Shown: positions 16,725 through 25,398 of the stretch, in pieces
Numbering within the stretch: position 1 is the first letter of the stretch
How the letters are laid out: every line of letters begins with the position of its first letter
Source: Streptomyces sp. NBC_01341
GTDB lineage: Bacteria > Actinomycetota > Actinomycetes > Streptomycetales > Streptomycetaceae
DNA length: 64,000 bases
Direction of reading: 5' to 3'
Assembly: GCF_035946055.1 (NCBI RefSeq)
Contig: NZ_CP108364.1
Location: forward strand, 1,860,001 to 1,924,000
Made by a program: the position numbers and the translations under genes
The notes under the pieces: generated by a model
The model's input: the letters and a program-made list of their open reading frames with translations, nothing else
Databases searched by the model: none
What the model was told of the DNA's origin: nothing

Positions 16725-17165
16725 TCACAGGCCCCGGGGGCCGTCTCCCGCCGCCGCCTCGGCCAGCTTCTGGAACTCGCCCAGGTCGTAGTTGGCCAGC
16801 GCCGAGTCCAGATTCGTCAGGGCCCCCAGGTGCTCCACGAACCCCTTGGGGTCGTACTCGATCTGCAGGGCCACCCGGCTGGAGTGGTCGTCGATCCGGT
16901 GGAAGGTGACCACTCCCGCGTGGTGCACACCCTCGATCGTCTTCCAGGCGATGCGGTCCTGCGGGACGACCTCGGTGAGCTCCGCGACGAAGCCCTTGTC
17001 GGCGCCCGGCAGGGACAGCTGCCAGGAGAAGCGGCGCTCGTCCATCGGGTCGACGCGCCGGACGTGGCTCAGGAACTTCGGCCACTGCGTCACATCGCTC
17101 CACAGCGCCCAGGTAACGGCGACCGGCGCCTTGATGTCGACGGTTTCGACGAGGGAGGAGGACAT
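16725..17165 (-). CDS. SRPBCC (START-like) family protein
   Basis: A 146-aa protein of the SRPBCC fold. The polyketide-cyclase/dehydrase signature begins VETVDIKAPVAVTWALWSDV, followed by WPKFLSHVRRVDPMDER and IAWKTIEGVHHAGVVTFHRI. The helix-grip cavity binds hydrophobic ligands in the family; no substrate is implied by the neighbours. Starts at ATG 17165 with AAGGGTGAT before it. It is not near a polyketide cluster, so an aromatase role is unlikely. Confidence 0.85.
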   Translation of the reverse strand: MSSSLVETVDIKAPVAVTWALWSDVTQWPKFLSHVRRVDPMDERRFSWQLSLPGADKGFVAELTEVVPQDRIAWKTIEGVHHAGVVTFHRIDDHSSRVALQIEYDPKGFVEHLGALTNLDSALANYDLGEFQKLAEAAAGDGPRGL

Positions 17166-17278
17166 GTCATCACCCTTTTCGTACTCGATTGCGACTTCCG
17201 CTCCCGAGTACCCGCTCGGCGTCCCCCCACGCATGATCCCCGGCCCACCCGGCTGCGGGTCGGCCGGCAGGGGCGGGC

Positions 17279-17929
17279 TCAGCCGTGGTTGACCGGCAGG
17301 ACGTCCGGCGAGAGCGCACCCGCGTAGGCAGCGGCGCTCGTCATGTGGCGGCGGTGGTGACGACGGCAGAGGACCTCGTAGCCGACCTCTCCGGCCGGCC
17401 GGTCGACGTCGCCCACGACGACCTGCTCCCCCTCGACGACCATGGCCCCGTCCACGGTCCTGGCATTGTGCGTGGCGCGCGCCCCGCACCAGCACATGGC
17501 CTCGACCTGGAGTGTCTCTATGCGGTCCGCCAGCTCGATCAGCCGCTGCGAGCCGGGGAAGAGCTTGGTCCGGAAATCCGTGGTGATCCCGAACGCGAAG
17601 ACGTCCAGGCCGAGGTCGTCCACGACCCGCGCCAGTTGGTCGATCTGCTCGGGCGCCATGAACTGGGCCTCGTCCACGATCACGTGGTCGACCTTGTCGC
17701 CCCTCGACATGCGGCCCACGAGATAGCCGTACAGGTCCATACCCGGTGCCGCTTCGACGGCGTCCGTCACCAGGCCCAGCCGCGAGGACAGCTTCCCCTC
17801 GCCCGCCCGGTCGTCGCGGGTGAAGATCACTCCCTGCAGACCGCGGGCCGACCTGTTGTGACTGATCTGGAGGGCCAGGGTGCTCTTTCCGCAGTCCATC
17901 GTTCCGGAGAAGAACACGAGCTCGGGCAT
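17279..17929 (-). CDS. tdk: Thymidine kinase
   Basis: A 216-aa type II thymidine kinase that phosphorylates thymidine to dTMP. It has the P-loop FFSGTMDCGKSTLALQISHN, the Walker B and catalytic acids in VIVDEAQFMAPEQ, the lasso-loop zinc cysteines MCWCGARATHNARTVDG, and a C-terminal Cys/His segment VLCRRHHRRHM. Length and motifs are complete. The ATG at 17929 (MPELVFFSG) matches the family start. It lies downstream of the phosphodiesterase gene on the same strand. Confidence 0.93.
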   Translation of the reverse strand: MPELVFFSGTMDCGKSTLALQISHNRSARGLQGVIFTRDDRAGEGKLSSRLGLVTDAVEAAPGMDLYGYLVGRMSRGDKVDHVIVDEAQFMAPEQIDQLARVVDDLGLDVFAFGITTDFRTKLFPGSQRLIELADRIETLQVEAMCWCGARATHNARTVDGAMVVEGEQVVVGDVDRPAGEVGYEVLCRRHHRRHMTSAAAYAGALSPDVLPVNHG

Positions 17930-17989
17930 GAGGGGGTGCGCGCCTTTCGGGGTGCGTGTGCGGTGCGTTCGTGGTGCGGGCAAGCGGGG

Positions 17990-19177
17990 TTACGAGCGTA
18001 CTTCGAGGAGTGGGACCAGCTGTTCCACGGGGGTCAGCGAGCCGTGCATCCCCACCATCACCGACTCGTGGGGTTCGTTGACGGAAGCGGTGATCACCAC
18101 GTCGTCGTGGGCGGCGGCCACGACGTCGCCGATCCTGCCGTACACGCGCTCGTCGATCCGGGGGCCGAACCAGCCCGCGGCGACGGCCTCGTCCCGGCTC
18201 GCCACCCAGAACTGCTCGCCCAGCACCTCGCGCCACACGGTGAGCACATCGGCCTCGGCGCCGGGCACCGCGTACACGTGGCGTGCGCGGCCCTCGCCGC
18301 CCAGCAGGGCGACTCCCGCGCCGAGTTCCCAGTCCTCGTCGAAGTCGATCCGGGACTGTTCGTCGAACGGGATGTCGATCATGCCGTGGTCCGCCGTGAT
18401 GTAGAGCGCCGAGCGGGGCGGGAGCTGCTCGGCGAGGCGCCGGGCGAGCCCGTCGACGTACATCAGCTGGCCACGCCAGGCGTCGGAGTCGACACCGAAG
18501 CGGTGGCCCTGGCCGTCGACCTCGCTGTAGTACGTGTAGACCAGCGACCTGTCGCCCGCGCCCAGCCGCTCGGCGGCGAGGTCCATGCGGTCCTCGCCGG
18601 TGAGCCGGCCGAGGAAGGAGCCGCCGCTGAGCGCGACCTTGGTCAGCGGGGTCTGCTCGAAGTGGGGTGCGGAGACCTGCGCCGTACGTACGCCCGCGGC
18701 GTCGGCGAGCTGGAAGACGGTGGGGTGGGGCTGCCAGACCTTGGGCGCGGTCCAGGGCTTCCAGCGGAGCTGGTTCATCAGCGCGCCCGTCTCCGGGTTG
18801 CGCACGGTGTAGCCGGGAAGGCCGTGCTCCCCGGGGGGCAGGCCCGTACCGACGGAGGCGAGCGAGGTCGCCGTGGTGGACGGGAAGCCCGCCGTGATGG
18901 GCCGGCCGGTACCACCCCGCGAGGTGGGGAGGAGGGAGTGCAGGAAGGGCGCTTCGTCGGGGTGCGCCGTGATCTGCTCCCAGCCGAGGCCGTCGATCAG
19001 GAAGACGCAGTTCCGGTCGGCCGGGGTGAGCTCGGGGATCGACGCCTCGAAGCCGGGTACACCCTGTCCGGCGGCGAGGGTGGGCAGCAGGTCGGCGAGC
19101 GAACCGCTGCCGTACTCCGGCGCCGGAGCTGACTCGGGAGCGAGCAGGACGGGATCCTGCCAGGCCGGCTGGACCAT
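17990..19177 (-). CDS. Alkaline phosphatase superfamily (nucleotide pyrophosphatase/phosphodiesterase-like) protein
   Basis: A 395-aa soluble protein. Metal and nucleophile sites are visible: VFLIDGLGWEQ (first Asp), FPSTTATSLASVGTG (threonine nucleophile), YTYYSEVDGQGHRFG (Asp and His), ALYITADHGMIDIP (Asp-His) and VMVGMHGSLTPVEQ (last His). No signal peptide is seen, so it is cytoplasmic. The family cleaves phosphodiester or pyrophosphate bonds; the substrate is not known. Its ATG overlaps the stop of the DUF5998 gene (ATGA), so the two are coupled. Confidence 0.85.
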   Translation of the reverse strand: MVQPAWQDPVLLAPESAPAPEYGSGSLADLLPTLAAGQGVPGFEASIPELTPADRNCVFLIDGLGWEQITAHPDEAPFLHSLLPTSRGGTGRPITAGFPSTTATSLASVGTGLPPGEHGLPGYTVRNPETGALMNQLRWKPWTAPKVWQPHPTVFQLADAAGVRTAQVSAPHFEQTPLTKVALSGGSFLGRLTGEDRMDLAAERLGAGDRSLVYTYYSEVDGQGHRFGVDSDAWRGQLMYVDGLARRLAEQLPPRSALYITADHGMIDIPFDEQSRIDFDEDWELGAGVALLGGEGRARHVYAVPGAEADVLTVWREVLGEQFWVASRDEAVAAGWFGPRIDERVYGRIGDVVAAAHDDVVITASVNEPHESVMVGMHGSLTPVEQLVPLLEVRS

Positions 19178-19773
19178 CAGCGACCGGTCGCCGCGGTCAC
19201 GGCCGTGGCCTCGGAGAGGGCCTGTGCGAAGGCGAGGGTCTGGCGCACGGTGTCCGGGCCGTCGCCGGCCTCACTGACGCGCAGGCTCAGGTCGTCGGCG
19301 GTGGAACTGCCCGTGTAGCCGTGGTCCGCCTCGCAGTTGGGGTCGCCACAGGCGGCGGGCTCCAGGTCGATCCGGGAGACGGCGCCCCAGCCGATGGTGA
19401 GGACGACCTCGCGCGGCAGCGTGCCGGGCACGTACTTCTCGGGGTCGGCGACGACGCGGCTCACCACGACGGACGAGATCCTGTCGAGCTTGACGGACTC
19501 GGTCGACGTCGTGGCGTACGGCGTCGGGGAACTGTTGTCGGCAGCCTGCTCGTCCGTGTGGCTGACGATGAAGCGGGTGTCCGTGAGGACGAGGACCGTG
19601 ACGTGGCGGCGGACCTCGTTGGAGTCGAAGGTGGTCTCCTGGTGCACCAGGTACGACGCGACCGGCTCCCCGCCGACGGCGGCCTCCACCGCCTCGGCCA
19701 CGAGGGCCGGGTAGTAGCCGCTGCGCTCGATCGCCGTGCGCAGCCCCTGGGTCGTCGTACCGGTCTTTGCCAT
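19177..19773 (-). CDS. DUF5998 family protein
   Basis: A 198-aa protein starting MAKTGTTTQGLRTAIERSGY. It has a conserved core VASYLVHQETTFDSNEVRRH, then VLVLTDTRFIVSHTDEQ, a PH-like pattern, and a cysteine pair near 150 (CGDPNCEADHGY) that may bind a metal. This matches the actinobacterial DUF5998 family, function unknown. An upstream in-frame ATG three codons earlier (MVR) is possible. It lies between the acyl-CoA ligase/GNAT gene and the phosphodiesterase gene and is translationally coupled to the latter. Confidence 0.85.
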   Translation of the reverse strand: MAKTGTTTQGLRTAIERSGYYPALVAEAVEAAVGGEPVASYLVHQETTFDSNEVRRHVTVLVLTDTRFIVSHTDEQAADNSSPTPYATTSTESVKLDRISSVVVSRVVADPEKYVPGTLPREVVLTIGWGAVSRIDLEPAACGDPNCEADHGYTGSSTADDLSLRVSEAGDGPDTVRQTLAFAQALSEATAVTAATGR

Positions 19774-19832
19774 GCGGACCATCCTACGGGGGGCCGGTGG
19801 CTGCCGGGGACGCCGTGCGCGGCCCGCCGGGG

Positions 19833-22722
19833 TCAGTAGCTGGGGAGCCGCCGGGGGCCGAGGTCGCTCCGGGCGGGCGGCGGTGCGAGACGGACGCTCG
19901 CCCCGAGCACGGTCAGGCCACGCGTCGCGACGACGACCGGTTCCAGGGCGACCGAGACCACCTCGGGATGGTCGTCGACCAGCCGCGACACCCTCAGCAG
20001 GAGCTCCTCGAGCGCCGCGGTGTCGGCCGGCGTGGAGCCTCGCCAGCCGAACAGGACCGGCGCCGCCTTGATGGACCGGATGAGTTCGGCGGCGTCCCGG
20101 TCGGTGACGGGCACGAGGCGGTGGGCGGTGTCGCCCAGCAGCTCGGAGGGTGCGCCGGCCAGGCCGAAGGAGAGGACGGCCCCGGCGGCCGCGTCGATCG
20201 AGGCCCGTACGACGGTGTCGACGCCCCGGGGTGCCATGGCCTGGACGACGGGCCGGAGTTCGGCGGGTGTGCCGAGCAGGTCCGTCAGTTCGTCGTAGGC
20301 GCGGCGCAGCGCGTCCTCGTCGACGAGGTCGAGCCGGACGCCGCCCAGGTCGGCGCGGTGGCGGAGATGGGGCGCGGTGGTCTTGAGAGCGACCGGGTAG
20401 CCCAGCCGCCCTGCGGCGGCGACGGCGGCCTCGGGGTCGAGTGCGGGGAGCGCCGGACGCACGGTCACGCCGTAGCCGGCCAGGAGCTCCTCGGACTCGT
20501 CGTGGGTGAGGGGACGGCCGCGCGGGTCGGGATCGGCGCCGAGGAGCGCGTCGATGCGTGCCGCGGTGCCCGGTCCGTCGATGGTGTCGTCGAGGAATTC
20601 GGGCACCTTGCCGGGGGACGCGGCCTGACGTCGCCACTGCGCGTACTTCACCGCTTCGGCGAGAGCGCGCACGGCTCGCTCGGCCGCGGGGTAGGCGGGG
20701 ATCCGTCCGGCGCGGGGGGCGTGCCGCGTCTCGTCGGCGGCCGCTCCGGGCGCCGCCGGTGCGGGGCCGTGCGGTTCGCTCCCGGCCGGCGCGGCGGTCC
20801 GGGGTCCTGTCGCGGGGGCGGCGGACGGCCGGGGCGGGGGCGGCGCGGCCGTCGCCGGCCGCGTCCGCGAGCGCGTGGGCCAGGCCGCCCATCTCCACGT
20901 GCACGACGGCCACCGGCTTGGCCGGGCCATCGGCCGCCGCCTCGCGCAGCGCGGCCCCGAGGACCTCCCCCTCGCCGGTCTGCGCCTCGCCGTTCTCCCC
21001 CACCCAGGGGATGGCCGTCACGATCACGGCGTCGCAGCCCGGGTCGGCCAGTGCTTGCGCGAGAGCGTCCCGGAAGTCCCTCGGGCCCGCGGCCGTGGTG
21101 AGGTCGCGGGGCGGGCGCGGGCGCAGTCCTTCCGCCAGGCATGCGTCGTACGTGAGGAGCCCGAGGGACTCGGAGTTGCCCAGGATCGCGACCCTGGGGC
21201 CGTCCGGGAGGGGCTGTCCGGCGAGGAGCAGGCCCACGTCGACCATCTCGGTCACCGTGTCGACCCGGATCACACCGGCCTGGCGCATCAGGGCGGAGAC
21301 CGTCGCGTCGGGGATACGGCTGACGGGCACGGCGTGGCCCGGCGGGTTCGTACCGCTGTGCCGGGCGCCCTTGACCACGACCACGGGTTTGACTGCGGCG
21401 GTCCGGCGGGCGAGCCGGGTGAACTTGCGCGGGTTGCCGAGTGATTCGAGGTAGAGCAGGGCGACATCGGTGTCCTGGTCCTCGAACCAGTACTGCAGGA
21501 AGTCGTTGCCGGAGACGTCGGCCCGGTTGCCCGCGGAGATGAACGACGACAGTCCCGCGCCGCGCCGGTGGAGACCGGACAGGAGCGCGATGCCGATGGC
21601 CCCGGACTGGGTGAAGAGCCCGATGCGCCCGGCCTGGGGCGACTCCGGGGCGAGGGAGGCGTTGAGGCGGACGGCGTCGGAGGTGTTGATGATGCCGAAG
21701 GCGTTCGGCCCGATGATCCGCATCCCGTACGACCGCGCCTGGCGGACCAGTTCGCGTTGGCGTTCCCGCCCTTCGGCGCCGCGCTCGCCGTAGCCGGCGG
21801 AGAGGACGACGACGCCCTGCACCCCGTGTTCACCGCAGTCGGCGACGGCTTCCGGCACCCGGTCGGCGGGGACCGCCACGACCGCGAGGTCGACGGGCTC
21901 GCCGATCTCGCCCACGGAACGGTGCGCGGGGACGCCGTCGACCGTGGCCAGGCCGGTGGCGAAGGAGGTGTTCACCGCGTAGGTGCGTCCGGTGAAGTCC
22001 GAGCCCAGGAGATTGCGCAGGACCGTACGGCCGACCCCGCCCTCCGCGCGGCCTACGCCGACCACCGCGACGGAGCCGGGTGCGAGCAGGCGCTGCACGG
22101 AGCGCGCCTCGGCCCGCTGTTCCCGTGCGCGCTGGACGGCGAGGGACTCGGCTGTGGGTTCCAGGTCGAGGGTGAGATGGACGGAGCCGTCCTCGAAGCT
22201 GCGCTGCTGGGTGAACCCGGCGTCGCGGAACACCTTGATCATCTTGGTGTTGGCGGGCAGCACCTCGGCGGCGAAGCGACGGATGCCCCGCTCCCGGGCG
22301 ACCGCCGCGATGTGCTCCAGGAGCGCCGACGCCACTCCGCGGCCCTGGTGGGCGTCCTGGACGAGGAAGGCGACCTCGGCCTCGTCCGCGGGGGCCGAGG
22401 CGGGGCGGCCCCGCTCGTCGATGCGGTCGAAGCGGACGGTGGCGATGAAGTCGCCGCCGACGGTGACGGCCAGTCCCACCCGGTCGACGTAGTCGTGATG
22501 GGTGAAGCGGTGCACGTCACGCGCGGAGAGCCGGGGGTACGGGGCGAAGAAGCGGTAGTACTTCGACTCGTCGGAGACCTGCTCGTAGAAGCTGACCAGC
22601 CGCTCGGCATCGTCCGTGGTGATGGGCCGGATGCAGGCGGTGCCACCGTCGCGGAGCACCACGTCCGCCTCCCAGTGGTCGGGGTACGCGTGATGCGGCC
22701 TCTGCTCCGGGATGGGCTCCAT
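19833..22722 (-). CDS. GNAT acetyltransferase / NDP-forming acyl-CoA ligase (Pat-like), apparent frameshift
   Basis: A large protein of about 960 residues if repaired. From the N-terminus: a GNAT domain (about 20-190, with VAFLVQDAHQGRGVASALLE for acetyl-CoA), a CoA-binding Rossmann domain (VAVVGVGRAEGGVG), the succinyl-CoA-ligase-like flavodoxin domain (IGPNAFGIIN, LFTQSGAIGIALLSGLH), then an ATP-grasp domain (IPAYPAAERAVRALAEAVKY to LGPRRLPSY). The reading frame changes between about 20830 and 20850, in a Pro/Ala linker with GGGG and GGGGG runs; one extra base there explains it. Pat-type proteins acetylate acyl-CoA synthetases. Either a sequencing error or a real lesion. The frame also continues downstream as DUF5998. 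Confidence 0.8.
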
Positions 22723-22846
22723 GGGCAAAGCCTACGACCGCCGCAGCGGTCGCGGCGGGTTCCCGGCGGGGGCACGCTGAGTGAGCCTGCGGGCGGCCGC
22801 CCGGCCCGCTCCGGGGCCGGGCACAGCAGGGCGCACCACATGAGAG

Positions 22847-22862
22847 ACTGGTCTAGACAACT
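22847..22862. promoter_or_regulatory. DasR-responsive element (dre) upstream of ptsH
   Basis: ACTGGTCTAGACAACT matches the dre consensus ACTGGTCTAGACCACT at 15 of 16 positions, 25 bases before the ptsH start. DasR, the GlcNAc-responsive GntR regulator of Streptomyces, is known to control pts genes. Confidence 0.8.
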
Positions 22863-22886
22863 CATTGACACCTGAAGGGCAGAACC

Positions 22887-23168
22887 ATGGCTGAGCGCCG
22901 CGTCAACGTCGGTTGGGCCGAGGGCCTGCACGCCCGCCCCGCTTCCATCTTCGTCCGTGCCGCCACGGCCTCCGGCGTCCCCGTGACCATCGCCAAGGCG
23001 GACGGCAACCCCGTCAACGCCGCCTCCATGCTCGCGGTGCTCGGCCTGGGCGCGCAGGGCGGCGAGGAGATCGTGCTCGCCTCCGAGGCGGACAACGCCG
23101 AGGCCGCCCTGGACCGCCTGGCGAAGCTGGTTGCCGAAGGGCTCGAGGAGCTCCCGGAGACCGTCTGA
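22887..23168 (+). CDS. ptsH: Phosphocarrier protein HPr
   Basis: A 93-aa HPr, the small phosphocarrier of the PEP-dependent sugar phosphotransferase system, taking a phosphate from enzyme I and passing it to EIIA proteins. The phosphorylated His15 is in GLHARPAS. The region of the regulatory serine reads NAASMLAVLGLGAQ, near residue 47. Length and fold are standard. It has its own promoter region with a dre site and its own terminator, and lies apart from the ptsI and crr genes, as usual in Streptomyces. Confidence 0.96.
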   Translation: MAERRVNVGWAEGLHARPASIFVRAATASGVPVTIAKADGNPVNAASMLAVLGLGAQGGEEIVLASEADNAEAALDRLAKLVAEGLEELPETV

Positions 23169-23191
23169 TCCCGGCCGGAATTCTCTCTGCG

Positions 23192-23230
23192 GAAAAGCCG
23201 CGGCGCCCCCACCGGGCTCTGCGGCTTTTC
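23192..23230. terminator. Terminator after ptsH
   Basis: GAAAAGCCGC and its complement GCGGCTTTTC around a 19-base loop with a T-run at the end, just after ptsH. Confidence 0.8.
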
Positions 23231-23297
23231 TGTTTCCCGAACTGCCGGGAACCAGCCCCGGAAAAGCGGATCAAGGCAGCAGGAAGAAAGCCCTTCG

Positions 23298-23329
23298 ACA
23301 ATTGCCCTCTTTGTATACGGTGCAATTGT
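23298..23329. terminator. AT-rich inverted repeat after the GntR gene
   Basis: ACAATTGC (23298-23305) and GCAATTGT (23322-23329) with a 16-base loop, touching the stop codon of the minus-strand GntR gene. It may be a terminator or an operator; the low GC is unusual here. Confidence 0.4.
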
Positions 23330-24033
23330 TAATGACGGACTCCCGCGATGTTTACGTGGTGTTGCGAAGTCCTCACCCGGGCTCCGCCCGCCGCCCGGTC
23401 GGGCCGGTCCGTGCGGCGCAGCCGGTGGGCCGCCGTGACCCGCTCGGCGTGCTGGACGGCGAGCGCCCTGGCCCGTTCCGCGTCCCCGCGCGCCACGGCG
23501 TCCACGAGGGCACCGTGCTCGGCCCAGGATTCCGCGGGCCTGGCCGGCTGCTCGACGGCGTACATCCAGGCGATCTTGTGCCTCAGCTGCGTGAGCAGCG
23601 CGATCAGGGCGGGGCTGCCCGACGCCTGGGCGAGCGTCTCGTGGAACCAGCCACCGAGCGAGCGCAGGTCCTCCCCCTCGCCCCGCCGCACCCTCTCCTG
23701 CCCCAGCCTGACCAGGCCCCGGAGCACCTTCAGGTGCGCGTCGGTACGTCGCCGGGCCGCACGCGCGGCGCCCAGCGGCTCCAGCAGCATCCGGATCTCC
23801 AGCAGGTCGGCCGCCTCCTGCTCCGTGGGTTCGGCGACACAGGCACCGGCGTGCCGACGGGTGACGACGAACCCCTCGGACTCCAGGGTGCGCAGTGCCT
23901 CGCGCACAGGGACACGGGAGACGCCGTAGCGGCGCGCGAGCACCTCCTCGGTGAGGCGGCTGCCGCGCTCGAAGACACCGGAGACGATGTCGTCACGGAT
24001 TGCCGTGCATACCGAATGCGCGGGAATGCGCAT
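23329..24033 (-). CDS. GntR-family regulator, FCD subfamily
   Basis: A 234-aa regulator. The winged helix-turn-helix is N-terminal (VCTAIRDDIVSGVFERGSRL, then VSRVPVREALRTLESEGFVV). The C-terminal FCD helical domain (about 85-210) has the expected Asp/His metal and ligand residues (HETLAQASGSPALIALL, AWMYAVEQ, EHGALVDAVARGDAERAR). The family binds organic acids such as lactate, pyruvate or aromatic acids. The ATG at 24033 has a GGAGG before it. A 15-base palindrome about 75 bases upstream may be its operator. No obvious target gene is adjacent. Confidence 0.85.
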   Translation of the reverse strand: MRIPAHSVCTAIRDDIVSGVFERGSRLTEEVLARRYGVSRVPVREALRTLESEGFVVTRRHAGACVAEPTEQEAADLLEIRMLLEPLGAARAARRRTDAHLKVLRGLVRLGQERVRRGEGEDLRSLGGWFHETLAQASGSPALIALLTQLRHKIAWMYAVEQPARPAESWAEHGALVDAVARGDAERARALAVQHAERVTAAHRLRRTDRPDRAAGGARVRTSQHHVNIAGVRH

Positions 24034-24104
24034 GTCCGAACCTCCGCCTTAATCCCCGCGAAACGCGGCCGATCGACGCCTGTTCTGTGACTCTATTGCA
24101 ACCG

Positions 24105-24119
24105 GTCGGAATTTCCGAC
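24105..24119. promoter_or_regulatory. Palindrome GTCGGAA-T-TTCCGAC before the GntR gene
   Basis: Perfect 7-base arms around one base, 72 bases upstream of the GntR gene start. Autoregulation by this GntR protein is the simplest reading; no direct evidence. Confidence 0.4.
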
Positions 24120-24198
24120 GGCGGGGTGGAATCCATGGATATCTTTTGGCCGGAAGGCAGTTCCGCGCGGCTCGGATGCGCCGTGCCGCGGGGCACGG

Positions 24199-24229
24199 CG
24201 AAGGCCCCGGCGCGATGCCGGGGCCTTCG
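24199..24229. terminator. Terminator after the M23 peptidase gene
   Basis: CGAAGGCCCCGG, a 7-base loop, CCGGGGCCTTCG: a perfect 12-base stem downstream of the minus-strand peptidase gene. Confidence 0.8.
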
Positions 24230-24268
24230 TCGGAGCGGTGCGTGCGGGCGAACGGGGCGGACCCGGGG

Positions 24269-25027
24269 TCAGACCTGGACGCCGTGGGCGCGGAGGTAGG
24301 CGACGGGGTCCATGTCGGAGCCGTACTCGGGGGTGGTGCGGGCCTCGAAGTGCAGGTGCGGTCCGGTGGAGTTGCCGGTCGACCCGGAGAGGCCGATCCG
24401 CTGCCCCGAGCCGACGCTCTGGCCGACCGAGACGCCGATCGAGGAGAGGTGGCCGTACTGGGTGTACGTGCCGTCCTTCATCCTGAGCACGATGTTGTTG
24501 CCGTACGCGCCGCCCCAGCCGGCCTCGACGACCGTGCCGGCACCGACGGCGACGACGGAAGTGCCGGACGCGGCCTGGAAGTCCACGCCGGAGTGGGTGC
24601 CGGAGGACCAGAGCGCGCCGCCGGACTTGTAGCCGGTGGTGACGTGCGAACCGGCGACCGGGAGGTGGAAGGCGTTGAGACGGGCGCGCTCGGCGGCGCG
24701 TGCGGCACGCGCCTTCTCCTCACGGGCCTCCTTGGCGCGGGCCTCCGCCTTGCGCTTGGCCTCGGCCTTCGCCTTCGCGACCTCCGCCTGGTGCTGCTGG
24801 GCCTGCGCCTGGGCCTCGATCTGCGCGGCAAGGCTCATGTCGAGGGCGACGGTCTGCGCCAGACCGGTGCCGCTCGCGGTGACCTCGGAGTCCGCGGCGA
24901 GCGCCGGGGATGCTGTGGCGCCGATGACACCGGTGGTGGCCAGGGCCGCGATGCCGGCGACCCGGGCGCTCCTGCGCGTCAGGCGGCTCGGGGCACGGTG
25001 CTTCCCGGTGGCACGGATGAACGCCAT
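24269..25027 (-). CDS. Secreted M23 family (LytM) metallopeptidase
   Basis: A 252-aa exported peptidoglycan endopeptidase. Residues 1-45 form a signal peptide (RRSARVAGIAALATTGVIGA, cleavage after SPALA-A). A charged Ala/Lys/Glu coiled coil of about 60 residues follows (AEVAKAKAEAKRKAEARAKE and on). The LytM domain has the zinc ligands in HSGVDF and GPHLHFE, with the family sequence VVEAGWGGAYGNNIVLR. It cuts peptide cross-links of the wall; the coiled coil may act as a spacer or tether. Expression should be under the c-di-AMP riboswitch in its leader. Confidence 0.9.
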   Translation of the reverse strand: MAFIRATGKHRAPSRLTRRSARVAGIAALATTGVIGATASPALAADSEVTASGTGLAQTVALDMSLAAQIEAQAQAQQHQAEVAKAKAEAKRKAEARAKEAREEKARAARAAERARLNAFHLPVAGSHVTTGYKSGGALWSSGTHSGVDFQAASGTSVVAVGAGTVVEAGWGGAYGNNIVLRMKDGTYTQYGHLSSIGVSVGQSVGSGQRIGLSGSTGNSTGPHLHFEARTTPEYGSDMDPVAYLRAHGVQV

Positions 25028-25052
25028 GAAGTGGCTGGTCCTTTCCTTCCTT

Positions 25053-25200
25053 CTCGCCTACCGGGTTAGCTGACGGGTTCGGAGCAGGAAGGTCTCCTAC
25101 GGGCCCCTCTCGTCTCGCGCGAGACGCAGGGATCCGATTCACCCCAGGGACTTCGTGGGTCCCCGGCTCCCCAGGCTCGCGCCTGACGGGGACTCGGCGA
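25053..25200 (-). ncRNA. ydaO/yuaA-type c-di-AMP riboswitch
   Basis: Read on the minus strand the leader carries the hallmarks of the class: an opening CCGAGTCCCC near 25197, GGGGACCCA, GGGGTGAATC near 25140, a variable arm, then CCGAACCCGTCAGCTAACCC and GGTAGGCGA closing near 25053. In Actinobacteria this riboswitch precedes wall-hydrolase genes (rpf, nlpC/p60, M23), where c-di-AMP turns expression off. The start codon of the M23 gene lies about 25 bases beyond. Confidence 0.88.
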
Positions 25201-25290
25201 TGACTGTCCGGCGCCGCGGTCGCGGCTCGGGTCCGACGGACAGCCGAGCCGACGCTAGGACGGGCCCCTCCCCCTCACCAAACGGAAAGG

Positions 25291-25352
25291 GTCTTTTGTC
25301 GGACATCCCACAGGATGAACACGCACTTCTCTTGATAAATCAGACAAAAGAC
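25291..25352. promoter_or_regulatory. 10-base inverted repeat in an AT-rich stretch
   Basis: GTCTTTTGTC (25291-25300) and GACAAAAGAC (25343-25352) with a 42-base spacer, upstream of the riboswitch. It may be an operator in the M23 promoter. No family can be named. Confidence 0.35.
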
Positions 25353-25358
25353 AGGACC

Positions 25359-25376
25359 CCGGCGGAGTGTCCGCCG
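25359..25376. terminator. Hairpin after the M16 peptidase pair
   Basis: CCGGCGGA-GT-TCCGCCGG type stem directly downstream of the minus-strand M16 gene that ends at 25399. Confidence 0.5.
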
Positions 25377-25398
25377 GAGTCCTGAATGTGGCGGACCG

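Larger units (their letters stand above)
25028..25398. other. Leader and promoter region of the M23 peptidase gene
   Basis: About 370 bases between the M23 gene and the second M16 peptidase gene. It holds the c-di-AMP riboswitch (25053-25200), an AT-rich stretch with a 10-base inverted repeat (25291-25352), and the M16 terminator hairpin (25359-25376). Confidence 0.7.
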
